Shown here one piece after another: positions 1 through 6,111 of a stretch of DNA of 9,955 nucleotides. Every line of letters begins with the position of its first letter. Position 1 is the stretch's first letter. The notes beneath the pieces are model-generated. The model was not told the DNA's origin and did not search any database. It worked only from the letters and a program-made list of their open reading frames with translations. The translations under genes and the position numbers were made by a program. The DNA comes from an uncultured Eubacteriales bacterium (GTDB lineage Bacteria > Bacillota > Clostridia > Monoglobales > Monoglobaceae). The DNA is taken from assembly GCA_905205855.1 (NCBI GenBank), contig CAJLFL010000059.1, positions 1 to 9,955 of the forward strand. Direction: 5' to 3'.

Positions 1-54
1 ACCCTGTTTTTTTCTGCGTGTGCGTTTTATTTATACCGAAATGGGAGGGAGCAT

Positions 55-141
55 ATGCTCATAGGTTTTATCGTTCGATTGATTGCGGCAATAGTTTTTC
101 TTGACGTGTTGCTGTGTCATGACAAAAAGGAGAAAAAATGA
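55..141 (+). CDS. Small putative membrane peptide, 28 aa, overlapping the next gene
   Basis: An ATG at 55 is preceded by a GGGAGGGA ribosome binding site (GGAGG at 44-48, six bases away) and reads 28 codons to a TGA at 139-141. That TGA overlaps the ATG of the next gene in an ATGA junction, the usual sign of translational coupling. Roughly residues 2-21 are hydrophobic (Leu, Ile, Val, Phe, with one Arg and one Asp), followed by a short charged tail ending in Lys-Lys-Glu-Lys-Lys. This is the layout of a one-span membrane peptide or a small hydrophobic toxin. The tail also encodes the ribosome binding site of the downstream gene (AAGGAG, about 126-131). I do not recognise a family. A short leader peptide that only couples translation is an alternative. 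The good ribosome binding site and exact overlap favour real translation, but a 28-codon frame can arise by chance. Confidence 0.45.
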   Translation: MLIGFIVRLIAAIVFLDVLLCHDKKEKK

Positions 142-827
142 AACTCATCTATACAAAAAGGAATATAAAAAGAAAGAATAAAAACTATACGGTAATGATA
201 CCGGAGGGAACCGGTAGAATTGTCAATAATCGGGAGGAGCTTGTTGACGCTGACCGCAAGGGGCTCAACACAATTTTGATGTCGGCGCTTATCATGATGG
301 AGAATCCCGATGCCATCGTATATTTTCCGTTAAAAAAGCCACTGGCGGAAATCTATTATTATCTTGATTATGATTATTTTCATGAAGAGGATAAAAAGAC
401 TCAAGCGGATATGGTGTTTCTGCACCGTGCCGGGCAGCTGCCGATTTCTGCCTGGAAGGAAATCAGGCAGTCTCTCAAATACACGCGCGGAGTCAAAGAG
501 ATTATGAAGGTCGATGTTGACGCGGCATATGAGGCCGGTTGTATTGCGCGGGGTCAGTATGAAAAAACAGATCATTACTATAAAAGTAGGGATTTGTTTT
601 CGTTTGCAATAGAATATGATACCATGTTTTTTTCGGGCGGCTGGTACGCGTTTATGGATCTGTTTATTGATTTAAAGGAAATGCTTGACTTGCCGCTCGA
701 AAACAGGATCAAAGGTAATTTTCTGAATGATTATATTTACTTTTACTACGATTGTAAAAATCCCAAGATTGAGGGGCCGGAGCTCGGATTCTATGATAGA
801 AGTGCGCTGACTCCCCGTAAGGCGTAA
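138..827 (+). CDS. Hypothetical protein, 229 aa, upstream of rtcB
   Basis: The start ATG follows an AAGGAG ribosome binding site seven to eight bases upstream and overlaps the stop of the preceding small peptide. The product has no signal peptide, no clear membrane segment and no catalytic motif that I can identify. The N-terminus is basic (about residues 7-16, rich in Lys and Arg). The rest is rich in Tyr, Asp and Phe, with runs such as EIYYYLDYDYFHEED (71-85) and NDYIYFYYD (197-205). Regions 98-125 and 170-192 look helical. It has only two cysteines (135 and 206) and no zinc-binding pattern, which points to a compact cytoplasmic protein. It lies 84 bases upstream of rtcB on the same strand, so a shared transcript is possible. 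That position is the only functional hint, and I assign no function. That the gene is real is well supported by its length, ribosome binding site and codon use. Confidence 0.85.
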   Translation: MKLIYTKRNIKRKNKNYTVMIPEGTGRIVNNREELVDADRKGLNTILMSALIMMENPDAIVYFPLKKPLAEIYYYLDYDYFHEEDKKTQADMVFLHRAGQLPISAWKEIRQSLKYTRGVKEIMKVDVDAAYEAGCIARGQYEKTDHYYKSRDLFSFAIEYDTMFFSGGWYAFMDLFIDLKEMLDLPLENRIKGNFLNDYIYFYYDCKNPKIEGPELGFYDRSALTPRKA

Positions 828-870
828 AATTTTTGGAGTAGGCATTCTCTGTCTATGCGTGTTATTACAA

Positions 871-879
871 TGGTATATA
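871..879 (+). promoter_or_regulatory. Possible extended -10 promoter for rtcB
   Basis: TGG followed by TATATA matches an extended -10 element (TGnTATAAT), 33 bases upstream of the rtcB start codon. The hexamer 17 bases upstream (about 851-856) does not resemble TTGACA, as is common for extended -10 promoters. If used, it would let rtcB be expressed apart from the two upstream genes. This is a motif match only. Confidence 0.33.
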
Positions 880-911
880 AGGTTGGCAAGCTTAGGTAGA
901 AAGGAAAATGT

Positions 912-2009
912 ATGATTAAAATAAAAGGAAGTTTTGCAGAGGCGATTATCTATTCTGAGGTGTTGGACAGTAATTCGGAGGGATTGATAAAGGCCTTATG
1001 CAACAGTGTTATTAGCGAGGGCAGCAAGATAAGAATCATGCCGGATGTGCATCCCGGAAAAGGGTGCGCGGTGGGATTAACTATGACGCTGACGGATAGG
1101 ATTGCGCCCGGCTTAGTGGGCGCTGACATCGGCTGTGGCGTAGAGGTTGCCCTGGTAAAGACGAAACGGCTGGAGCTGCAGCAGCTTGATAAGGTGATTC
1201 AAAACAAAATTCCGTCAGGGATGCAAATTCGGCAGACGTCGCATCGCTTTGCGGAGATGGCAGAGCTTGAAAAACTCCGGTGTGCAAAGCATATCCGCAT
1301 TGATAAAGCCTTGCTTGGAATCGGAACGCTTGGCGGCGGAAATCATTTTATCGAACTTGACAAATCCGACAGCGGATATTACCTGGTGATTCATTCCGAA
1401 AGCCGTCACCTCGGCGTTGAGGTGGAGCGTTATTACCATGAGCTTGCCTATGCGCGCACAAAGAATAAGGTTCCGTATGAATTTGCTTATCTTGATGGAG
1501 AATTGTTTGACGATTATCTTCACGATATGAATATCGTTCGGGATTTTGCGAGGCTGAACAGGCAGGCAATTGCAGCCGATATCATGAAAAGCTTGAAATT
1601 CACGCAGCTGACAAGTTTTTCGACCGTACACAATTACATTGATACGGAAAACAAAATTCTCCGCAAGGGCGCCATCTCGGTACAGGACGGGGAAAGGATG
1701 ATGATTCCGCTGAATATGCGTGACGGTTGTTTGATTTGCAGAGGCAAGGGTAATACGGATTGGAACTGCTCTGCACCGCATGGAGCAGGCAGAGCATTGA
1801 ACAGAACGAATACGGTCAATGCGTTTACGTTGTCCCGGTATAAAAAGGAAATGCAAGGCATCTATTCCACAAGTATCAGCCGCGATACGTTGGACGAATG
1901 CCCGATGGCGTACAAGGATTCCGAAACGATTGCGGAACAGATCAGCCCAACGGCAGAAATCATCGAAAAACTAACCCCGGTGTATAACTTTAAGGCCGGG
2001 GCAAAGTGA
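912..2009 (+). CDS. rtcB: RtcB-family RNA ligase (RNA-splicing ligase), 365 aa
   Basis: RtcB enzymes join a 2',3'-cyclic phosphate (or 3'-phosphate) RNA end to a 5'-OH end, using GTP and manganese through a histidine-GMP intermediate, and act in RNA repair in the cytoplasm. The family blocks occur in order: MPDVHPGKG (43-51), VGADIGCG (69-76), GTLGGGNHFIEL (138-149), VIHSESRHLG (159-168), VHNYI (239-243), RKGAISV (251-257) and SAPHGAGR (287-294). By alignment with the archaeal enzyme, the metal ligands are Asp72, Cys75, His145, His161 and His240, and the guanylylated residue is His290. All are present, so the enzyme should be active. The length is shorter than E. coli RtcB (408 aa). The usual HSGSRG block reads HSESRH here. 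The start has AAGGA about seven bases upstream, and the overlapping ATG at 908 hits a stop at once. No archease or prfH gene is adjacent. The true substrate cannot be told from sequence. Confidence 0.96.
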   Translation: MIKIKGSFAEAIIYSEVLDSNSEGLIKALCNSVISEGSKIRIMPDVHPGKGCAVGLTMTLTDRIAPGLVGADIGCGVEVALVKTKRLELQQLDKVIQNKIPSGMQIRQTSHRFAEMAELEKLRCAKHIRIDKALLGIGTLGGGNHFIELDKSDSGYYLVIHSESRHLGVEVERYYHELAYARTKNKVPYEFAYLDGELFDDYLHDMNIVRDFARLNRQAIAADIMKSLKFTQLTSFSTVHNYIDTENKILRKGAISVQDGERMMIPLNMRDGCLICRGKGNTDWNCSAPHGAGRALNRTNTVNAFTLSRYKKEMQGIYSTSISRDTLDECPMAYKDSETIAEQISPTAEIIEKLTPVYNFKAGAK

Positions 2010-2158
2010 TGCATAAGGCAAAACCAGCAATCCCGCTTGTATCATGCGATTTAGAAACACAAGTGCAAAGCTCAGGAGTGTGTGCCCCATTCAAGATTAT
2101 GCCCACATCCTCCTCAAGAATATATCCAAATTAGCTTGTTCGCCCTACCGAAATGAGA

Positions 2159-2188
2159 GTGTGAAGAAAAGTTCTCACACGCCCTTTT
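2159..2188 (+). terminator. Probable intrinsic terminator after rtcB
   Basis: GTGTGA (2159-2164) pairs with TCACAC (2175-2180). After a one-base bulge, GAA pairs with TTC inside the loop. GCCC and five T residues (2184-2188) follow. It lies 150 bases past the rtcB stop in the convergent gap between rtcB and the leftward ATPase gene. The stem is only moderately strong and three C residues separate it from the T-run. The opposite strand has no T-run, so it fits the + strand transcript. Confidence 0.5.
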
Positions 2189-2247
2189 TAGCTCTGTGCT
2201 CAGACTGTAGACTGATTGGACGGCTATTTTATCTACTCCTTTAAAGA

Positions 2248-3447
2248 TCATGCCAATAACCATTCAATGATATTTATCTGCTTTATACCTTCGTAATTTG
2301 TTCCATTGCCAATATCATCAAGGGTTAAAAGAGTTTTAGGGTAATTATCTTTTATCTCCTGCAATGGTGCTAATTCGCGTTCTAAGGTCTTTTCGTCAAG
2401 TACACTTGCAGAAACCTGATAATATTCAACCTCGTTCATATTGGTTGCGATAAAATCCACTTCTTTTTCCGCCAACTTCCCAATATTAACCCGATTCTTT
2501 CTTCTTAAAAGCTCAAGATAAATCACATTTTCAAGAAGATGCCCTAAATCTGTTGCGGATTGGCTTATCATGTGATTTCTGATTCCGCTATCTACAAAAT
2601 AATACTTACCGAGAGTTTTTAAGTATTGTCTGCCCTTTATATCGTATCTCGTTGCACGATAAAGAATATAGCTGTCGGTCAAAGCTCTTAAATACGTCTC
2701 AACTGTATTCGGTGAAATCTTCCTGCCACTTGATATCAGTGTGTCGCTTATTTTCTTTGTCGAGATAGGACTTCCTATGCTTGACGCAACAGTTTTTAGT
2801 ATGTTCTCTAATACAGAGATATCACTTATTTTCTCTCTTGTTGCAACATCTTTTAAAAGAATCGTATTGTAGATACCCTCAATGTATTGATTGATAACTT
2901 TTTCATTATTTTCAAGATATGCGACATAAGGGAATGAACCATATCTTAAATAGCGATCAAAGATTTCTCTTTTACTTTTACCGGTAGTTTTTGTCGCTTC
3001 GTAATATTCTTTAAATGAAAAAGGTAACATATCAATCTGAATGTATCTTCCTGAAAGCAGTGTAGCAAGCTCGCCCGACAGCAGATAAGCATTTGAGCCT
3101 GTAATATAAACATCACAGTTTTTCTTTATAAAAAGACTGTCAACAGTTTTTTCAAATTCACTGCATTTTTGCACTTCATCTATAAAAATGTAATTATTTT
3201 TTTCAGAAACAAGTCTTGAGGTTATATAATTATATAATGCTTTATAATCAAGTAAATCGGCATTTTCAAGTTCTTCAAGATTAACCGATATAATCTGACT
3301 GTCCGCTACACCTGCCTGCTTCAAATAGTCAATATACAACTCAAACAAGGTAGATTTACCGCATCTTCTGACCCCGGTAATAACCTTGATAACCTGCTTA
3401 TCTTTCAGCGCTATTAAATTATCTAAATATTCTTTTCGTCGAATCAT
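2248..3447 (-). CDS. AAA-type ATPase with C-terminal DUF4143 region, 399 aa
   Basis: This belongs to the widespread AAA_14/DUF4143 ATP-binding proteins of host-associated anaerobes, whose cellular role is not established. Residues 1-150 hold the ATPase: Walker A GVRRCGKST (25-33), Walker B NYIFIDE (85-91) and a sensor-like ITGSNAYLLSGE (115-126), followed by the LSGRY segment (131-135). Residues about 225-275 look like a winged-helix DNA-binding segment. The C-terminal part has the pattern LLENVIYLELLRR (304-316), EKEVDFIA (327-334) and YYQVSAS (342-348), resembling a PD-(D/E)XK nuclease-like core. The expected positions are Glu306 and Asp331, with Gln344 as the usual third polar residue. The start MIRRKEYL is typical for the family. 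The ribosome binding site (GGGGTG) is weak, but a good promoter lies just upstream. The gene is AT-rich compared with rtcB and the helicase, suggesting separate acquisition. It appears intact and is transcribed alone. Confidence 0.93.
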   Translation of the reverse strand: MIRRKEYLDNLIALKDKQVIKVITGVRRCGKSTLFELYIDYLKQAGVADSQIISVNLEELENADLLDYKALYNYITSRLVSEKNNYIFIDEVQKCSEFEKTVDSLFIKKNCDVYITGSNAYLLSGELATLLSGRYIQIDMLPFSFKEYYEATKTTGKSKREIFDRYLRYGSFPYVAYLENNEKVINQYIEGIYNTILLKDVATREKISDISVLENILKTVASSIGSPISTKKISDTLISSGRKISPNTVETYLRALTDSYILYRATRYDIKGRQYLKTLGKYYFVDSGIRNHMISQSATDLGHLLENVIYLELLRRKNRVNIGKLAEKEVDFIATNMNEVEYYQVSASVLDEKTLERELAPLQEIKDNYPKTLLTLDDIGNGTNYEGIKQINIIEWLLA

Positions 3448-3472
3448 TTTTGCACCCCATCTCTTTAATTCT

Positions 3473-3501
3473 ATATTAACACAAAAAAGTTAGTTCGTCA
3501 A
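3473..3501 (-). promoter_or_regulatory. Sigma-A type promoter of the DUF4143 ATPase gene
   Basis: On the - strand, TTGACG (3496-3501) and TAATAT (3473-3478) are separated by exactly 17 bases. Each hexamer has five of six consensus matches. The start codon lies 25 bases downstream of the -10, so the 5' leader would be short (about 18-20 bases). This is the clearest promoter in the window. Confidence 0.68.
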
Positions 3502-3586
3502 CAGTTTTTATTCAAAAGAGAAAAAACTTATAAAATCAGACAATTTATTTCTGTTTTTTGCTGCGAACCGATTTGTTTTGATATGA

Positions 3587-3620
3587 AAAGCGACTTCGTA
3601 AATTAATTCGAAGTCGCTTT
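3587..3620. terminator. Strong 12-bp hairpin, probable (possibly bidirectional) terminator
   Basis: AAAGCGACTTCG (3587-3598) pairs perfectly with CGAAGTCGCTTT (3609-3620) around a ten-base AT-only loop. On the - strand the right flank reads CTTTTC, and on the + strand CTTTCGTTTTA. The T-tracts are modest in both directions. The hairpin sits between the ATPase promoter and the decayed nucleotidyltransferase fragment. It could once have ended that gene on the - strand, insulating the ATPase promoter from the right-hand block. Confidence 0.6.
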
Positions 3621-3847
3621 CGTTTTACTTGATATATCATTCGGAGAAATGCAGCCTACCTGCTTCATACATTTCTTTGCAACGCTAATTGGAGCAATGT
3701 CTTTCATTTCAAACATCATGAAGTCATTGCCGATATCCACTTCAATAATTTTTCAAAGATTTCCTTTCATTGCTCAGGTGTATTTGGTATTTTACGAGGT
3801 AAAAAGTCAACATCAACAGTTACTCTGCATACTTGGACTTTTCCAAG
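3603..3847 (-). pseudogene. Decayed fragment of an AbiEii-like nucleotidyltransferase (toxin) gene
   Basis: AbiEii/AbiGii proteins are nucleotidyltransferase-fold toxins of type IV toxin-antitoxin and phage-abortive systems. Reading leftward from 3826, the frame gives RVTVDVDFLPRKIPNTPEQ, which carries the DxD-type catalytic motif (DVDF at 3803-3814) and flanking residues typical of this family. A TGA at 3767-3769 interrupts it where the family has a hydrophobic residue. KEIFEK follows. The frame is then lost at a run of five T on the + strand (3749-3753); one extra A on the coding strand would restore it. The next frame continues EVDIGNDFMMFEMKDIAP and SVAKK to 3672. The last 22 residues before the stop at 3603-3605 no longer look like the family. 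The N-terminal part of the domain, the C-terminal half and the partner antitoxin (AbiEi) are missing. It is only about 75 residues of a protein normally near 250-300. Family assignment is from pattern memory and fairly secure; inactivity is seen directly. Confidence 0.62.
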
Positions 3848-3853
3848 GAGTTT

Positions 3854-3870
3854 CCTCCTCTGCAAGGAGG
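3854..3870. repeat. Short inverted repeat at the edge of the AbiEii-like fragment
   Basis: CCTCCT (3854-3859) and AGGAGG (3865-3870) form a perfect 6-bp stem around CTGCA. No T-run follows on either strand, so it is not a standard terminator. It lies at the boundary where similarity to the nucleotidyltransferase stops and 23 bases beyond the stop of the small gene at 3893. It may be a junction scar or a weak 3' hairpin for that gene. Confidence 0.35.
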
Positions 3871-3892
3871 CAGTATATGTCCACACGCTCCA

Positions 3893-4126
3893 TTATCGCT
3901 CCATTGCTCCGCTTTGCCTGATGGTTTTATTTCGTTTTATGATATCATAGGTCAGCAGCGGGAGCGGTTGGCTCCCGGACACATAGACGATTTTCTTGAA
4001 TTTTTCGCTGTCTGAAAGGGCGGCAGACGCTCTGCGCACGTCATCCATAAACCCTTCTGCCTCTCTCTCGTCCTCAGTTACCCAAAACTGAATCATCTTT
4101 GATTCTTCATTAACACAGATCCGCAT
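3893..4126 (-). CDS. Small conserved-looking hypothetical protein, 77 aa
   Basis: I chose the ATG at 4126 (MRICVNEES...) over the upstream ATG at 4150. It has a near-perfect AAAGGAGG ribosome binding site (AGGAGG at 4134-4139) seven bases away, and the upstream start would translate that site as Gly-Gly-Gly-Ser. The product begins with a beta-strand-like segment (RICVNEESKMIQFWVTEDE), has an acidic helical middle (about 20-40), then KIVYVSGSQPLPLLTYDII (45-63) and a basic end. No cysteine cluster, signal peptide or membrane span is seen apart from Cys4. Small proteins starting M-K/R-I-x-I/V-N-E and carrying a V-x-x-S-G segment recur in Firmicutes mobile elements, but I know of no established function. 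It lies 96 bases downstream of the primase gene on the same strand, so it is probably cotranscribed or uses a weak promoter in that gap. Confidence 0.75.
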   Translation of the reverse strand: MRICVNEESKMIQFWVTEDEREAEGFMDDVRRASAALSDSEKFKKIVYVSGSQPLPLLTYDIIKRNKTIRQSGAMER

Positions 4127-4160
4127 ACTGCCGCCTCCTTTCCTCATCATGCTTAAGCAC

Positions 4161-4189
4161 TTTATGTTTAAAGTATCTTCTTAATTCAA
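4161..4189 (-). promoter_or_regulatory. Weak candidate promoter for the 77-aa gene
   Basis: On the - strand, TTGAAT (4184-4189) and CATAAA (4161-4166) are spaced by 17 bases, each four of six from consensus. The -10 is 35 bases from the start codon. The region is AT-rich, so a chance match is quite possible. No terminator is visible between the primase stop and this gene, so readthrough is an equally good explanation. Confidence 0.27.
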
Positions 4190-4221
4190 TTTTTTATACC
4201 CATGTTTTAGGCAGATCCCGA

Positions 4222-5946
4222 TTATAATATATCATTATTTTCAATGACTCTCCGTTTTAAACCGACCAGGCAGCTAATCGGATTAGCTCCGCTGTTTTTG
4301 CGTTTTCGCGCCTGCCGCGCACCGCACATTTCTTCCGCATATTGAATCATTATTTTTGAAAACACCGGCATCGCAATGCTGCATCCGCAATATCTTTGGA
4401 TAAATTCCGCATAGGCATCCTCCAAAAATACCACTGCTCCCTCCTGCGCCTCATAACTCGCGTGCAAATATTCATAAATCGCAAGTTCTACACTTGCGTT
4501 CGCTGCCGTCTGCTGTTGCAAGTTATATACTGCATTCAATCGGTAGCTGCCGCTGAATCGATAATGTTGATTGCGCAGCCGAAAATAAGCCCGGATTGCC
4601 TTTGACACAATCGCTCCGCGCTCGGCATCCAATCTTTCCAGTAGGTGAAAATCCTGCCGCTCCTTCGGCACCGAATAGTAAAACGGTATTACGACAATCC
4701 GTTTTAAAAACGCCTCGTCCGACCCTCTGGTCAAAAGCGGATGATTGGTCGCGAGCAAAAATTTTGCTTTGCACTGAAATTTCACCCTGTCCTTGTACTT
4801 CACATCGGCCGACACGATATCGTTGCCGGTAAACTGCTTTAATTTGCTTACCGACCTTGCGTCAAGCGGCTCGGACGGCAAATCCGGCGATATGCATAAC
4901 GCCTTTCCATCAAGATCCGATGCGGCAAATCTTTCGCTCAGCTCATGAATATCCATATCCGATACGGCGTCCTCGTCAAACATCCTGCGTATTAACGCGG
5001 ACAAAACTGATTTTCCGCTGTTTGCGCATCCCTGAAGCAGAAACAGCACCTTCGCATGGTTATCCGGCGTGAGAATGTAACCGATTATCTCATAGATCCT
5101 CTGCACAAGCGCATCATCCCCGCCTGTGATGTTATGTAAAAACGTTTCAAACACCGATGCCGCCGGCCCGTCATAGTAATACCTGCAATTTATGTGATAT
5201 GTCGTGAAGTATATCGGATCATGCGGAGTCAGTGTTCCGGTATCAATGTTTAAAACACCGTTTTGGAATGAAATATACCTCTGATCATCATTTTCCGGCT
5301 TCCATAGCAGATTCGGTTCATACTGTATGAAATTCAGGATATCTGCCAGACACTTTGAGCTCCCGCTCTTGCCAACATCCACACGGCACACCTCAATAAT
5401 TTTACGTTTCACTGCGGCATCAGACATCTTTTTATAGTACTTTCCGGTATAAAAATAGATGCTCTCCCCGCAAACCCGCATCGGTGCCGAACGCATAAAA
5501 TCCTGTGCAATATTGTAGGGTTCCCTTTTCTGTTCAATTCCTGCTTCCTCCCTTTTCCTTATCGCAGACATCACATGGTGCAGCGGCGAGGGATTCACTA
5601 AAGCCTGGGGCGTATGGGCATACGGTGCATCGGCTGCCGGAGCGGGAATAACGCCTAGGTTCGTGTCTGGTGCTGTCGGGACAGGAGAGAGTGTCTCATT
5701 CTGCGCTATGTCCGTCGGAGCGGGCATGCATTGCGCTGCCTTTTCCTCCGCCTCGTTGCGTTCCATTTCTCTGATGATTGCCTGCCGTGTTGCCTCCTCC
5801 ATCTGCTCATTCTCCATTGCAGCCATTTCTTCTTTCGTGTAAAAGATGATCGGTGCATTGGGGTCGGCCTCCCTATCCTTTATGATCACAAAAGGTAAGG
5901 TACAATTTTCTGATCTGACCTTCTTTTCCGCCTCTTCATATGTCAT
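4222..5946 (-). CDS. P4/D5-type primase-helicase (superfamily 3 helicase), 574 aa
   Basis: This resembles the phage/plasmid P4-family primase-helicases that open and prime replication of phages, plasmids and integrative elements. I set the start at the ATG at 5946 (MTYEEAEKK), which has AAAGGATGG upstream. The longer open frame to 6042 would run through a likely promoter and lacks a ribosome binding site. From this start, residues about 38-75 are a charged Glu-rich helix or coiled coil. Residues about 74-115 are a Pro/Ala-rich linker. Residues about 145-300 hold the D5_N-type region, with FQNGVLNIDTGTLTPHDP at 227-244. The SF3 core has Walker A GCANSGKS (306-313), Walker B KALCISPDLP (348-357), motif C FLLATNHP (396-403) and a Lys-Arg arginine-finger pair (416-417). 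I see no archaeo-eukaryotic primase DxD site or Toprim domain at the N-terminus, so priming may need a partner. It is the middle gene of the leftward block. Confidence 0.88.
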   Translation of the reverse strand: MTYEEAEKKVRSENCTLPFVIIKDREADPNAPIIFYTKEEMAAMENEQMEEATRQAIIREMERNEAEEKAAQCMPAPTDIAQNETLSPVPTAPDTNLGVIPAPAADAPYAHTPQALVNPSPLHHVMSAIRKREEAGIEQKREPYNIAQDFMRSAPMRVCGESIYFYTGKYYKKMSDAAVKRKIIEVCRVDVGKSGSSKCLADILNFIQYEPNLLWKPENDDQRYISFQNGVLNIDTGTLTPHDPIYFTTYHINCRYYYDGPAASVFETFLHNITGGDDALVQRIYEIIGYILTPDNHAKVLFLLQGCANSGKSVLSALIRRMFDEDAVSDMDIHELSERFAASDLDGKALCISPDLPSEPLDARSVSKLKQFTGNDIVSADVKYKDRVKFQCKAKFLLATNHPLLTRGSDEAFLKRIVVIPFYYSVPKERQDFHLLERLDAERGAIVSKAIRAYFRLRNQHYRFSGSYRLNAVYNLQQQTAANASVELAIYEYLHASYEAQEGAVVFLEDAYAEFIQRYCGCSIAMPVFSKIMIQYAEEMCGARQARKRKNSGANPISCLVGLKRRVIENNDIL

Positions 5947-6002
5947 GTTATTTCCATCCTTTCTGTCTCTTTTGTTTCTCCCCAGTTTTCTGTGATACCT
6001 CC

Positions 6003-6011
6003 ATTGTACCA
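6003..6011 (-). promoter_or_regulatory. Candidate extended -10 promoter for the primase gene
   Basis: On the - strand, TGG followed by TACAAT matches TGnTATAAT with one mismatch. It lies between the helicase terminator and the primase start, 57 bases upstream of the ATG at 5946. No convincing -35 sits 16-18 bases further up. Its position after a terminator and before a gene is what makes it credible. Confidence 0.4.
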
Positions 6012-6111
6012 CGGCAAATCCGCTTTGTATTCCCCAAAACATTCACCCTGCGAACCCTTGTATATCAAGGCTTTGCGCAATTTTTTGAAAATTTTCTCTC
6101 CATTTTTTCGC

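Noticed and set aside
1215..1856. 213-codon frame on the - strand inside rtcB
   Set aside because: It is a shadow of rtcB, whose frame carries all family motifs. The antisense product has no recognisable features.
2044..2244. 66-codon frame on the + strand between rtcB and the ATPase gene
   Set aside because: It has no ribosome binding site and runs across the probable rtcB terminator. Its composition (Cys, Ser, Arg-rich) looks non-coding.
3886..3905. Direct repeat of CGCTCCATT with an 11-base period
   Set aside because: Two short copies only, at and just beyond the end of the 77-aa gene. Too small to call a functional repeat or attachment site.
3649..3921. 90-codon frame on the + strand
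   Set aside because: It is antisense to the AbiEii-like fragment, whose coding signal is on the - strand. It has no supporting ribosome binding site.
4159..4174. ACTTTA/TAAAGT inverted repeat before the 77-aa gene
   Set aside because: A 6-bp AT-only stem in an AT-rich gap is weak and likely by chance, and no T-run marks a terminator.
5947..6042. N-terminal extension of the primase-helicase by 32 residues to an ATG at 6042
   Set aside because: No ribosome binding site precedes 6042, the extension crosses the candidate extended -10 promoter, and the internal ATG at 5946 has a good ribosome binding site and a typical protein start.
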